Source of the DNA: Deltaproteobacteria bacterium
GTDB taxonomy: Bacteria > Desulfobacterota > DSM-4660 > Desulfatiglandales > Desulfatiglandaceae
Assembly: GCA_021737785.1 (NCBI GenBank)
Contig: JAIPDI010000014.1
Location: 1 to 64,000 of the forward strand
Direction: 5' to 3'
DNA: 64,000 bases
Position 1 is the stretch's first letter, and each line of letters starts with the position of its first letter. Below are positions 46,161-54,288 of this stretch, piece after piece. The notes below the pieces were generated by a model. The model did not search any database, was not told the DNA's origin, and was given only the letters and a program-made list of their open reading frames with translations. Position numbers and translations under genes: made by a program.

Positions 46161-46196
46161 TTGACCTCAGTCGCTTTTCCCTATATCCTTATAGGG
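46161..46196 (+). promoter_or_regulatory. Possible hflK promoter overlapped by an inverted repeat
   Basis: TTGACC at 46161-46166 and TATCCT at 46184-46189 are 17 bp apart. CCCTATA / TATAGGG (46179-46196, 4-nt loop) overlaps the -10 box, as an operator would. Promoter assignment is by consensus only. Confidence 0.4.
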
Positions 46197-46270
46197 TATA
46201 TTTATTGTTCTTTCCCTTGGAATCCTCTTACGGGGAAAGGGCGCCACCGAAAATGACAAGGAGAAATTCT

Positions 46271-47329
46271 ATGGCCTGGGACTGGGATAAACTGCAGGAG
46301 CAGAGAAAAAAGCCGTCAGGAGGCGGAGGCCCCCCCGGCACTCCTCCGAGCATCGAGGACGTATTTGAAAAAATCAAAGGGGCCAGAAAGAAACTCCCCG
46401 GCGGCACATGGATTATTGTTGTTGCCATCATTCTGATCTTTCTCGGATCGAGTAGTTTCTATACGGTAGCCGTGGATGAGGTCGGGATTATACAGAGGTT
46501 CGGCAAGTACACCCGGACCACGCAGCCGGGTCTCAATTTCAAGCTGCCGCGGGGGATTGAAAAAGTCACCAAGGTTAAGGTCAAGTATGTATTCAAGGAG
46601 GAATTCGGGTTCCGGACCCTCGAACCCGGCGTTCGGACGCGGTATACCTCCGACGCCTCCTATGAAAACGAGGCCCTTATGTTGACGGGCGACCTGAACG
46701 TGGCCGTGGTCCCCTGGATCGTTCAATATCGCATCAAAGATCCCTTCAATTATCTCTTTAAAGTCAGAAACATCCGGTCCACATTCAGGGACCTGACCGA
46801 GGCCAGCATGCGCCTGGTGGTCGGCGACAGCAGCATCAACGAGGTCATCAGCAAACGTGAAGAGCTGGCCATTAAGGCCAAGGAACTGTTGCAGAGATAC
46901 CTGGACGAGGCCGAAACCGGCATCCAGCTGGTCACCGTGGAGATGAAGCGCACCAATGTCCCTGAACCGGTTCAGCCGTCGTTTAATGAGGTGAACCAGG
47001 CGGTTCAGGAAAAAGAGAGACTGATCTATCAGGCCAAAGAGGCATATAACAAGGTGATTCCCGCTGCCAAAGGAAATGCGGAAAAGACCATCAAGGCGGC
47101 CGAAGGATATGCCCTCGACCGGGTGAACCGCGCCCAGGGGGATGCGGCCCGGTTCCTGGACCTGTATGAGGCCTATGCCCAGGCGGAAGACGTCACCCGC
47201 CGGCGTCTCTATCTGGAGGCCATGGAGAACATCCTGCCAAGACTGGGGAGCAAATATGTTGTGGATGCGGATCAAAAGAATTTTCTCCCCCTGCTCAACC
47301 TCGGGAAATCGGAAGGAGGCACCAAATGA
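46271..47329 (+). CDS. hflK: HflK membrane protease regulator
   Basis: A 352-residue SPFH/band 7 protein: Gly/Pro-rich N-terminus (KPSGGGGPPGTPP), one transmembrane segment (TWIIVVAIILIFLGSSSFYTV, about 41-61), the SPFH domain (VDEVGIIQRFGKYTRTTQPGLNFKLP), and a coiled-coil C-terminal part. HflK and HflC form the large cage around FtsH. I use ATG 46271 (MAWDWDK) because aaggag lies 7 nt upstream; ATG 46253 is possible. Overlaps hflC by 4 nt. Confidence 0.95.
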   Translation: MAWDWDKLQEQRKKPSGGGGPPGTPPSIEDVFEKIKGARKKLPGGTWIIVVAIILIFLGSSSFYTVAVDEVGIIQRFGKYTRTTQPGLNFKLPRGIEKVTKVKVKYVFKEEFGFRTLEPGVRTRYTSDASYENEALMLTGDLNVAVVPWIVQYRIKDPFNYLFKVRNIRSTFRDLTEASMRLVVGDSSINEVISKREELAIKAKELLQRYLDEAETGIQLVTVEMKRTNVPEPVQPSFNEVNQAVQEKERLIYQAKEAYNKVIPAAKGNAEKTIKAAEGYALDRVNRAQGDAARFLDLYEAYAQAEDVTRRRLYLEAMENILPRLGSKYVVDADQKNFLPLLNLGKSEGGTK

Positions 47330-48276
47330 AATTAAAACTCTTGATCATCCCGATTATTATTATTCTGATCGCCGTCTTCTCGTCGGCATATGTCATCGAT
47401 GAGACCGAACAGGTCATCATTACCCAGTTCGGCAAGGTGATCGGCGAGCCGAAAACAGATCCCGGTCTCAATTTCAAGATCCCGGTTATCCAGAATGCCA
47501 ACTTCTTTCCCAAGAACCTCCTTGCATGGGATGGCGACGAGGGCCAGGTCCCCACCTTGGACAAGACCTTCCTCTATGTGGACGCCTTTGCGCGCTGGAA
47601 GATCGTCGATCCGTTGAAATTCTTTCAGACCGTCAACAATATGACCGGCGCCCTGGCCCGCCTGGATGACATCATCGACCCGGCCGTCCGAAATTTCGTC
47701 ACCTCCTATTCCCTCATTGAAACCGTCCGGAACAGCAACCGGGTATTGGATAAGCTGGATGTGGAGGTTGAAGATGCCATGCAAGAGGAACTCCTGGCAA
47801 AGGTCACCACCGGGAGACAAGAGATTACCCGGGGGATTATGGCCCAGGCCCAGCCCAAGCTCGTGGATTTCGGGATTGAATTGGTGGACGTGCAGATTAA
47901 AAGGCTCAATTACGTGGAGCAGGTGCGCAAATCGGTGTATTCGAGGATGATCGCCGAAAGAAACCAGATGGCCCAGAAGTTCCGGTCAGAGGGCGAGGGT
48001 GAGGCCCGGAGCATAGAGGGAAACCGGGATAAGGAGCTGAAACGGATCACATCCGAGGCATACCGGATCGCCCAGGAAAAGATGGGCAAGGCCGATGCCG
48101 AGGCCACCACCATCTATGCCCAGGCATACGACAAGAGTCCGGAATTCTATTCATTTGTGAAATCCCTCGGCGTCTACGAAAAGACCATGGATAAAGATAC
48201 CTCTCTTATTCTGTCAACCGACTCGGACTTTTTGAGGTTTTTCAAGAGCTACAGGGATGAGGGGGTAGTCAGGTAA
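47326..48276 (+). CDS. hflC: HflC membrane protease regulator
   Basis: A 316-residue SPFH protein, partner of HflK. N-terminal membrane anchor (LLIIPIIIILIAVFSSAYVI), SPFH domain (ETEQVIITQFGKVIGEPKTDPGLNFKIP), then long helices (EGEARSIEGNRDKELKRITSEAYRIAQEKM) and a C-terminal LSTDSDFLRFFKSY typical of HflC. The ATGA overlap with hflK indicates coupled translation. Confidence 0.96.
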   Translation: MKLKLLIIPIIIILIAVFSSAYVIDETEQVIITQFGKVIGEPKTDPGLNFKIPVIQNANFFPKNLLAWDGDEGQVPTLDKTFLYVDAFARWKIVDPLKFFQTVNNMTGALARLDDIIDPAVRNFVTSYSLIETVRNSNRVLDKLDVEVEDAMQEELLAKVTTGRQEITRGIMAQAQPKLVDFGIELVDVQIKRLNYVEQVRKSVYSRMIAERNQMAQKFRSEGEGEARSIEGNRDKELKRITSEAYRIAQEKMGKADAEATTIYAQAYDKSPEFYSFVKSLGVYEKTMDKDTSLILSTDSDFLRFFKSYRDEGVVR

Positions 48277-48333
48277 GCTGATTTTTGTTTCAGACGTTTT
48301 CATGACGTTCTCTAATCATTCAGGAGACCGATA

Positions 48334-48816
48334 ATGGTAAGGACCGAGATATCCCTCTTTCTCAAGAATGCCCCCGGCGAACTTGGTAAGTTGACCGCCA
48401 TGCTGGCGGAGGCCGGGATCAACATCGATGCATTGACCATCCAGGATGCCTCCGAGTATGTGCAGGCCCTGTTCAAGGCGAGGGGAAAATCGCTCAAGCG
48501 GGTGGCGCCGGCAGCGAGCTATGGCTCCATGCAGAAGGACTCTGCTGACCATGCGCTCATCCGGCTCCTGGTGGGCAACACGGACAAGGCGGTCGACCTC
48601 CTGTCCAAGGGCGAATACGTCTTCGACCTAATGCCGGTCATCGCCCTGGAGATCGACAACCAGCCCGGCAGTCTGGCTGAAATGGCCAAAAAATTCGGCG
48701 AGGAAGGGATCAATATCAATTATGTGTATGGGTCCGCGCTTCCCGGCGATCACCGGGCACTCTTCATATTCTGCCCTGAAGATATCGATCTGGCCGCGCG
48801 GATCTTCAAGGATTAG
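48334..48816 (+). CDS. Tandem ACT-domain protein
   Basis: A 160-residue protein made of two ACT domains: residues about 3-70 (ISLFLKNAPGELGKLTAMLAEAGINIDALTI) and 90-150 (IALEIDNQPGSLAEMAKKFGEEGININYVYG). ACT pairs bind amino acids and regulate enzymes or transport; the ligand is unknown. No catalytic domain. Converges with recJ, overlapping by 11 nt. Confidence 0.85.
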   Translation: MVRTEISLFLKNAPGELGKLTAMLAEAGINIDALTIQDASEYVQALFKARGKSLKRVAPAASYGSMQKDSADHALIRLLVGNTDKAVDLLSKGEYVFDLMPVIALEIDNQPGSLAEMAKKFGEEGININYVYGSALPGDHRALFIFCPEDIDLAARIFKD

Positions 48817-50533
48817 CCCTGGTGGCACGCCTCAGGTCAACGATCTTGAGCTGGATCGTCTCCGACCCCTGCCATCGGTTTAACTCCGGCGTGAAAAGGA
48901 CGTCCACGCGCTCCCCCAGAAGGGTATGATAGCGGCCCAGTCCGAAACCGATGCTCTCGTGAATGGTGTCTCCCTGCCGCAGCCGGACCTTGAGATGGCG
49001 CTCCCCCACCACCCGTGCGCCCAGGACATCGAGGGATCGGGCCAGGAAGACCGGCTCGGGGTTCTGCTCTCCGAACGGGGAAAGGGTGGCGATATCGTGA
49101 ATCGTCTGCCGGCTTATGTCTTTCAAAAATAGAGAGGCATCCACAGGGATCACCGGGACCATGTCCTGCTCCGACAGTTCGCCCCCGGCAATCTCTTCCA
49201 AATCTCTTTTCAGGTCCTCGAGGTTTCCTTCATTCAGTCTGAATCCGGCCGCATGGGCATGTCCTCCGAATCTGTCAAACAGCGGAGACAGGCGATTCAA
49301 GGCCCTGTAGAGATTAAATCCGTCGATACTCCTGCCGGACCCGGACGCGACGCCGTCCCTCGTACCCACCACCAGTGAGGGACGATGATATCGATCCACC
49401 AGCCTCGAGGCCACAATCCCCAAAACACCCTGATGCCAGTTCTCCCCCCACAAAAGAAGGGTTCTGCGATCAACGATCAGGGGGTCGCGCCGAATCATCT
49501 CCTCGATCCGATCGAGGATGCTCTGTTCAAGGCCCTGTCGCCGCATATTGGCGACATTCAGCATCCGGGCCTGGATTCCGGCGGCTTCATCTTCGCCCAC
49601 CGTCAATATGGCGAGCCCGGCGTCGGAATCCCCCATTCTTCCGGGGGCATTAAGACGCGGTCCCAGCCTGAACGCCAGATCATCAGCAGTGACCGCGGAA
49701 CGGTTCACGCCTGTCGCATCCATCATGGCCCTTATTCCGGGCCATCTGGAATCACCCATGCGCCGCAGACCGCATGCGACCAGCATCCTGTTCTGCCCGG
49801 TCAGGGGAACCCGATCCGCGGTCGTCCCCAGGGCCACCAGATCAAGATATTCCCTCAGATCGGGCTCGGTCCGTCCGTTAAACCATCCCCTTCTCCTCAA
49901 GGCACCCCTTACGGCAACAGCCAGGAAAAAGGCCAGCCCCACCCCTGCAAGGTGCTTGAACGGGAAGGCGCAGTCCGGCTGGTGCGGGTCGATGACCGGA
50001 CAGTCGGGGCGGGACGTTGGGGGCGCCTGATGGTGATCCGTTACCACCACCTTGAGGTGCAGTTGCTTTGCCAGGGCGATCTCCTTTTCACCGGAGATAC
50101 CGCAGTCGACGGTGATGATCAGTCCTGTCCCGCGACTGTGGAGGGTTCGAATGGCCCCGCCATGAAGTCCGTACCCCTCCTCCAACCGGTTAGGCACATA
50201 AGAATCCGCAGGGACGCCGAGATCAGAAAAAAAGTTGCGCAGGAGGGCCGTTGCCGTGAGCCCGTCCGCATCGTAATCGCCATAGATGGTGATCTTATCC
50301 CGGTTTTTAATGGCCGCCAGAATAGCTTCCACGCCTTTTTCCATCCCCTTCATGAGCATGGGATCCGCCATCTGGGAAAGGCCCGGGGACAGAAACGATG
50401 CGGCTGAAGCCTTCTCCGTGATGCCCCGGTTGATGAGGAGCTGGGCCTGGAGGGCGGTCAGGCCGGCCTCATGGGCAAGTTGATTGGCAGCAGGGGAAGC
50501 GGGAATCAGTTTCCAGACTTTATGGGGAAGCAC
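48806..50533 (-). CDS. recJ: Single-stranded-DNA exonuclease RecJ
   Basis: A 5'-3' ssDNA exonuclease of the DHH family used in recombination and mismatch repair. Motifs seen: YGDYDADGLTATALL, VDCGIS, VVTDHHQAPP, and the DHHA1 part GGHAHAAGFRL near the C-terminus. About 575 residues from a GTG at 50533, close to E. coli RecJ. The frame is open to a TTG at 50590, inside kdsB; neither start has a strong RBS, so the 5' end is uncertain. Confidence 0.94.
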   Translation of the reverse strand: MLPHKVWKLIPASPAANQLAHEAGLTALQAQLLINRGITEKASAASFLSPGLSQMADPMLMKGMEKGVEAILAAIKNRDKITIYGDYDADGLTATALLRNFFSDLGVPADSYVPNRLEEGYGLHGGAIRTLHSRGTGLIITVDCGISGEKEIALAKQLHLKVVVTDHHQAPPTSRPDCPVIDPHQPDCAFPFKHLAGVGLAFFLAVAVRGALRRRGWFNGRTEPDLREYLDLVALGTTADRVPLTGQNRMLVACGLRRMGDSRWPGIRAMMDATGVNRSAVTADDLAFRLGPRLNAPGRMGDSDAGLAILTVGEDEAAGIQARMLNVANMRRQGLEQSILDRIEEMIRRDPLIVDRRTLLLWGENWHQGVLGIVASRLVDRYHRPSLVVGTRDGVASGSGRSIDGFNLYRALNRLSPLFDRFGGHAHAAGFRLNEGNLEDLKRDLEEIAGGELSEQDMVPVIPVDASLFLKDISRQTIHDIATLSPFGEQNPEPVFLARSLDVLGARVVGERHLKVRLRQGDTIHESIGFGLGRYHTLLGERVDVLFTPELNRWQGSETIQLKIVDLRRATRANP

Positions 50534-50567
50534 GATTACGGACTCACTTGAGGTCTTGTAAAATTGT

Positions 50568-51308
50568 TCATCCGCCGAGGAGGGCCTCAATGGCCTTCAC
50601 GTCTTCGGGGATATCCACTTCCACGGAGTCGACCAGGGTCTCAGGGACTTTGATTCTGTAGCCGTGCTCCAATGCCCGCAATTGCTCCAGCTTCTCCAGG
50701 GATTCAAGAACCCCCGGGTCGAGGGAAGTAAATCGGATCAAGAACGCCATTCGGAAGCAGTAAACGCCGAGGTGCTTGAAATGAACACCGGCAGGGACGC
50801 CGTCGCGACAATACGGGATGGGGCAGCGGGAAAAATATATGGCAAATCCGTCTCTGTCGGTGACCACCTTGACATGATTGGGATTCTGAATCTCCCGGGT
50901 GTGCGTTATTCGATATTTCAACGTACTCATCGGCAGGGTCGTATCTTCTATCAGGGGCCTGACCAGGTCGGTAACCACCGACGGCTGAAAAGAGGGTTGA
51001 TCCCCCTGGATGTTCACCACCAGATCCCCTTCTTCAAGCCCCACCTTCAGGGCGGCTTCGGCAATGCGGTCCGTCCCGGAACAATGGGTGGGAGAGGTCA
51101 TCAGGGCATTCCCCCCGAATTGACGGACGCAGTCCGCGATCCGCTCGTCATCGGTTGCCACATAGACCGCCGAAAGTTCCGGGCACGATCGTGCCCGTTC
51201 GTAGGTATGCTGGATCATCGGTTTGCCCGCGATCAAGGCCAGGGGTTTGCCGGGGAAACGGGATGACGCATATCTTGCGGGTATAAAAGCGGTTATTTTC
51301 ATCGACAC
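50568..51308 (-). CDS. kdsB: CMP-KDO synthetase
   Basis: A 246-residue nucleotidyltransferase that activates 3-deoxy-D-manno-octulosonate with CTP for lipopolysaccharide inner-core synthesis. The N-terminal ITAFIPARYASSRFPGKPLALIAGKPMIQHTYERA contains the CTP-binding loop; VVNIQGDQPSFQPSVV and YRIKVPETLVDSVEVDIPEDV are also typical. Shows that the host makes LPS and so is Gram-negative. Confidence 0.97.
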   Translation of the reverse strand: MSMKITAFIPARYASSRFPGKPLALIAGKPMIQHTYERARSCPELSAVYVATDDERIADCVRQFGGNALMTSPTHCSGTDRIAEAALKVGLEEGDLVVNIQGDQPSFQPSVVTDLVRPLIEDTTLPMSTLKYRITHTREIQNPNHVKVVTDRDGFAIYFSRCPIPYCRDGVPAGVHFKHLGVYCFRMAFLIRFTSLDPGVLESLEKLEQLRALEHGYRIKVPETLVDSVEVDIPEDVKAIEALLGG

Positions 51309-51386
51309 CTATTGAGGACTCAGAAATTCCGAATTCAGGAATTCAGGAATTGGCAAACTGTTTTCATTTATAATTCCCCAAATCCC
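51309..51386. repeat. Short reiterated gaattcagg units
   Basis: Several imperfect copies of aattcagga/aattgg in the gap between kdsB and queD, related to the arrays at 16901-16937 and 44119-44176. Confidence 0.6.
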
Positions 51387-51758
51387 TCAATCCCTCCAGT
51401 AAGTCGCACAGGCCGTATCCGACTCCCAGGCCGTGACCCTGCTGATCTTGACATGCTCGGAATTCAGGTCCCGGGAAAGGGATTCAAAAATGTGGCGGGC
51501 GATATTTTCCGAGGACGGCTCCATCGTCTTGAAGGGTTCCAGATCATTTAAAAATTTGTGGTCCAGAGCATCAAGGATATTCTTGGTCCCCTGTTTTATC
51601 TCCCTGAAGTCTATCAACAGACCGTCGTCGCCCAATTTGCTGCCGGCAACGGTTACCTCGATCTTCCAGTTATGCCCGTGGAGGTTCTCACATCCGCCTT
51701 CAATCCCCTGTAACTGGTGTGCGGCGGCAAACTGGTCGGTTATCTTGAGTTCGTACAT
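51387..51758 (-). CDS. queD: 6-carboxytetrahydropterin synthase (QueD)
   Basis: A 123-residue tunnelling-fold enzyme making 6-carboxy-tetrahydropterin for queuosine/7-deazaguanine synthesis. Zinc His residues are visible in AAHQLQG and LHGHNW, with the catalytic Cys in GGCENLHGHNW; the late C-terminal ACTAYW-type end is also present (TACATYW). Start ATG 51758 (MYELKITDQFAAAHQL) has aaaggg upstream. A PTPS-like paralogue cannot be excluded, since the remaining queuosine genes are not in the window. Confidence 0.9.
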   Translation of the reverse strand: MYELKITDQFAAAHQLQGIEGGCENLHGHNWKIEVTVAGSKLGDDGLLIDFREIKQGTKNILDALDHKFLNDLEPFKTMEPSSENIARHIFESLSRDLNSEHVKISRVTAWESDTACATYWRD

Positions 51759-51768
51759 TGGGTACCCT

Positions 51769-52116
51769 TTACTCAACCTTCTCTGTGTCTGCGTCGTCAT
51801 CGGACGGTTTCTCTTCCATCACAGGACCTGTCTCCTGTGCGACAAATTCACCATCATCCCCCACAATCCTGCCGCACTCAGTGCACTTTCCGTCTATGAT
51901 GATTCCCGTACAGGTTCCGTCAGGACACAACACCCTGTCTTCAAAATCAGGCTCGCCGTCCTCGTCCATAACCTCTTCGTGCTGTGAAACCCGTTGCAGA
52001 TCTTCCTTTAAAGGCGTCCCGCATGCCATGCAATAATTGGCGGTCTCAAAGACGGTTTCCCCGCATCTCGGGCAGGGAACACCCGGGATCTCCTTCTCAC
52101 AATGTGGGCATTTCAT
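51769..52116 (-). CDS. Zinc-ribbon protein
   Basis: A 115-residue protein with several Cys pairs: CPHC near residue 3, CPRC near 16, CMAC near 29, then LCPDGTC and KCTEC near 75-90. These form zinc-ribbon knuckles. The C-terminal 30 residues are very acidic. Start ATG 52116 has aggaga 10 nt upstream. It ends 10 nt before queD on the same strand, so the two may be co-transcribed. Function unknown. Confidence 0.8.
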   Translation of the reverse strand: MKCPHCEKEIPGVPCPRCGETVFETANYCMACGTPLKEDLQRVSQHEEVMDEDGEPDFEDRVLCPDGTCTGIIIDGKCTECGRIVGDDGEFVAQETGPVMEEKPSDDDADTEKVE

Positions 52117-52392
52117 TCTTATTGTCTCCTTTCTTGAAACGGGTACCCCACCAATCGTGGGAAATAGACCTGTCACGCAGGGGAAACCACGCCTCTTCCC
52201 AGCGCCCCCCCAAGCAAGTCACCAACTATAGAAAAATTAGAAGTAGGTGTCAAACATTAAGGGGAGGGCAGGCGACAGCGGACGGTTTCTTTTTGCTTGA
52301 AACCTAAGGTGTATGTGGGTATAGTTCTTCGGAAAAAACCTACCTGCCCCCATTTTATGTGGAAGCGAGACATTGATTGAAAGGAGCGAGAC

Positions 52393-53199
52393 ATGTCGGA
52401 AACTGTAGACCACATCACTGTTTTCCTGACGACGTACGGAATGCAGGTGATCGGCGCCATCATTATTCTGATACTTGGGCGCATTGCTGCGGGAATCGGA
52501 CGAAAACTCATCCACAGGGTACTGACCAGATCCAAAACCGACAGCGCGGTCATCTCATTTGTCGAGAACCTGACCTATTTTCTTATACTGACCTTTGCAG
52601 TCCTGGCGGCACTGGCCAAATTCGGGATTCAGACCGCTTCGTTCGTGGCTGTTATCGGCGCGGCCGGCTTTGCAGTGGGCTTCGCCCTGCAGGGCTCCCT
52701 CGGCAATTTTGCAGCAGGCGTATTGATCCTTGTCCTGCGTCCCTTTAAAACCGGAGACTATATCGACGGCGCGGGGGTCGCCGGAACCGTCAAGGATATC
52801 GAACTCTTCAACACCATCCTGGCCACTGTGGACAATGTCAAGATCATGGTGCCCAACGGAAAACTCTTCGGAAATGTGATTAAGAACTTTTCGGCCTACG
52901 ATACGCGTCGCATCGATCTCGTTGTGGGAATCGGCTACAGCTCCTCCATCGGGAAGGCCGTTGAGGTCTTGCAGGAGCTGATCAAAAAAGAGACAAGGAT
53001 CCTGTCTGATCCGCCGGCCCAGATTGCTGTAAACGAGCTGGCGGATTCCAGCGTCAATCTGGTGGTCCGACCTTGGGTCAAGAAGGAAGACTACTGGGGC
53101 GTCCGGTGGGACCTGACCCGCGCCATCAAAGAGTCCTTTGACGAACATGGCATTGAGATTCCGTTCCCCCAGCATGCGGTTCATATGGCTTCCGAGTAA
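52393..53199 (+). CDS. mscS: Small-conductance mechanosensitive channel (MscS)
   Basis: A 268-residue inner membrane channel relieving osmotic shock. Three hydrophobic segments (about 14-35, 55-75, 85-110) precede the pore helix AAGFAVGFALQGSLGNFAAGVLILV, whose Gly/Ala pattern is the MscS signature, and the cytoplasmic vestibule domain (PFKTGDYIDGAGVAGTVKDIELFNT, VPNGKLFGNVIKN). Length is close to E. coli MscS. Start ATG 52393. Confidence 0.95.
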   Translation: MSETVDHITVFLTTYGMQVIGAIIILILGRIAAGIGRKLIHRVLTRSKTDSAVISFVENLTYFLILTFAVLAALAKFGIQTASFVAVIGAAGFAVGFALQGSLGNFAAGVLILVLRPFKTGDYIDGAGVAGTVKDIELFNTILATVDNVKIMVPNGKLFGNVIKNFSAYDTRRIDLVVGIGYSSSIGKAVEVLQELIKKETRILSDPPAQIAVNELADSSVNLVVRPWVKKEDYWGVRWDLTRAIKESFDEHGIEIPFPQHAVHMASE

Positions 53200-53309
53200 A
53201 CTGCTTCGGCGGGTATCAGACGGGCGACGCCATCCCGTGTTCAGGAGGCAGTCATCTCCTGTCGGGCTGCAACCCTGAGGGAAGGCCGTCACAGATGGAG
53301 GACAAGACA

Positions 53310-54191
53310 ATGAATATCGGTTGGATCGGCACAGGCGTCATGGGGACCTCCATGGCCGGGCATCTTCAGAAGGCGGGTCATACCCTTTCGGTCTTCAGCC
53401 GGACGCGGCAAAAGGCGGAAGTGCTCATTGAAAAAGGGGCTCAGTGGGTTGATTCGCCGGCAGAGGCGGCCGCGAATGCGGACATCGTCTTCACCATCGT
53501 CGGTTTCCCCGAGGATGTCCGGGAGGTCTATCTGGGCGAGAAGGGGATCCTCAGCCGGGACCCCGCATGCCGCATCGTGGTGGACATGACCAGCAGTCAG
53601 CCCAGCCTGGCCGCGACCATCTTCGACGCGGCCGAGAAAAAGGGGATCGAAGCCCTGGACGCCCCGGTTTCAGGGGGCGATATCGGCGCGAGAGATGCAA
53701 AACTGGCCATCATGGTCGGCGGCAAAAAGGAGACCTTTCTAAAGGTGCTCCCCCTGTTTCAGCTCATGGGACCCACCATCTCCTACATGGGAGGGCCGGG
53801 GAGCGGACAGCACACCAAGGCGTGCAACCAGATTCTCGTCGCCGGAAATATGATAGGGGCCTGTGAGGCCCTCCTCTATGCCTCCAGGCAGGGGCTTGAC
53901 ATGCAGCAGGTCATCGACATCGTGGAAAAGGGCGCGGCCGGGTCATGGTCCATCAGCAACCTGGGGCCGCGCATTGTTCGAGGCGATTACGGACCCGGAT
54001 TTTTTGTGGAGCACTTTATCAAGGATATGGCCATCGCCCTGGAAGAATCCGCGGCTGTCGGCCTTGCGCTTCCGGGACTGGCACTGGTTCAACAACTCTA
54101 CATCGCAGTCAAGGCCCAGGGACACGGTCGCTCGGGGACCCAGGCGCTCTTTCTTGGCCTGCAGGCCATGAGCAGAGAAATGCGCGACTGA
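53310..54191 (+). CDS. Beta-hydroxyacid dehydrogenase (3-hydroxyisobutyrate/tartronate-semialdehyde family)
   Basis: A 293-residue NAD(P)-dependent oxidoreductase. The Rossmann motif MNIGWIGTGVMGTSMAGHL opens the protein; DAPVSGGDIGARDAKLAIMVGG is the substrate loop, and the catalytic Lys is in GQHTKACNQ. The exact substrate (3-hydroxyisobutyrate, 2-hydroxy-3-oxopropionate or a related acid) is not determined. Start ATG 53310 has ggagg 8 nt upstream, preferred over ATG 53295, which contains that RBS. Lies 97 bp before aacS. Confidence 0.9.
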   Translation: MNIGWIGTGVMGTSMAGHLQKAGHTLSVFSRTRQKAEVLIEKGAQWVDSPAEAAANADIVFTIVGFPEDVREVYLGEKGILSRDPACRIVVDMTSSQPSLAATIFDAAEKKGIEALDAPVSGGDIGARDAKLAIMVGGKKETFLKVLPLFQLMGPTISYMGGPGSGQHTKACNQILVAGNMIGACEALLYASRQGLDMQQVIDIVEKGAAGSWSISNLGPRIVRGDYGPGFFVEHFIKDMAIALEESAAVGLALPGLALVQQLYIAVKAQGHGRSGTQALFLGLQAMSREMRD

Positions 54192-54288
54192 GACAAAGCA
54201 ATTTCAGGTGTGGCGTGTGAAGTTCGAAATCAATTTACCTTTACACCCGGCACTCGTTGTTATTTAACAGAAAGAGGAGGAAGGGATT

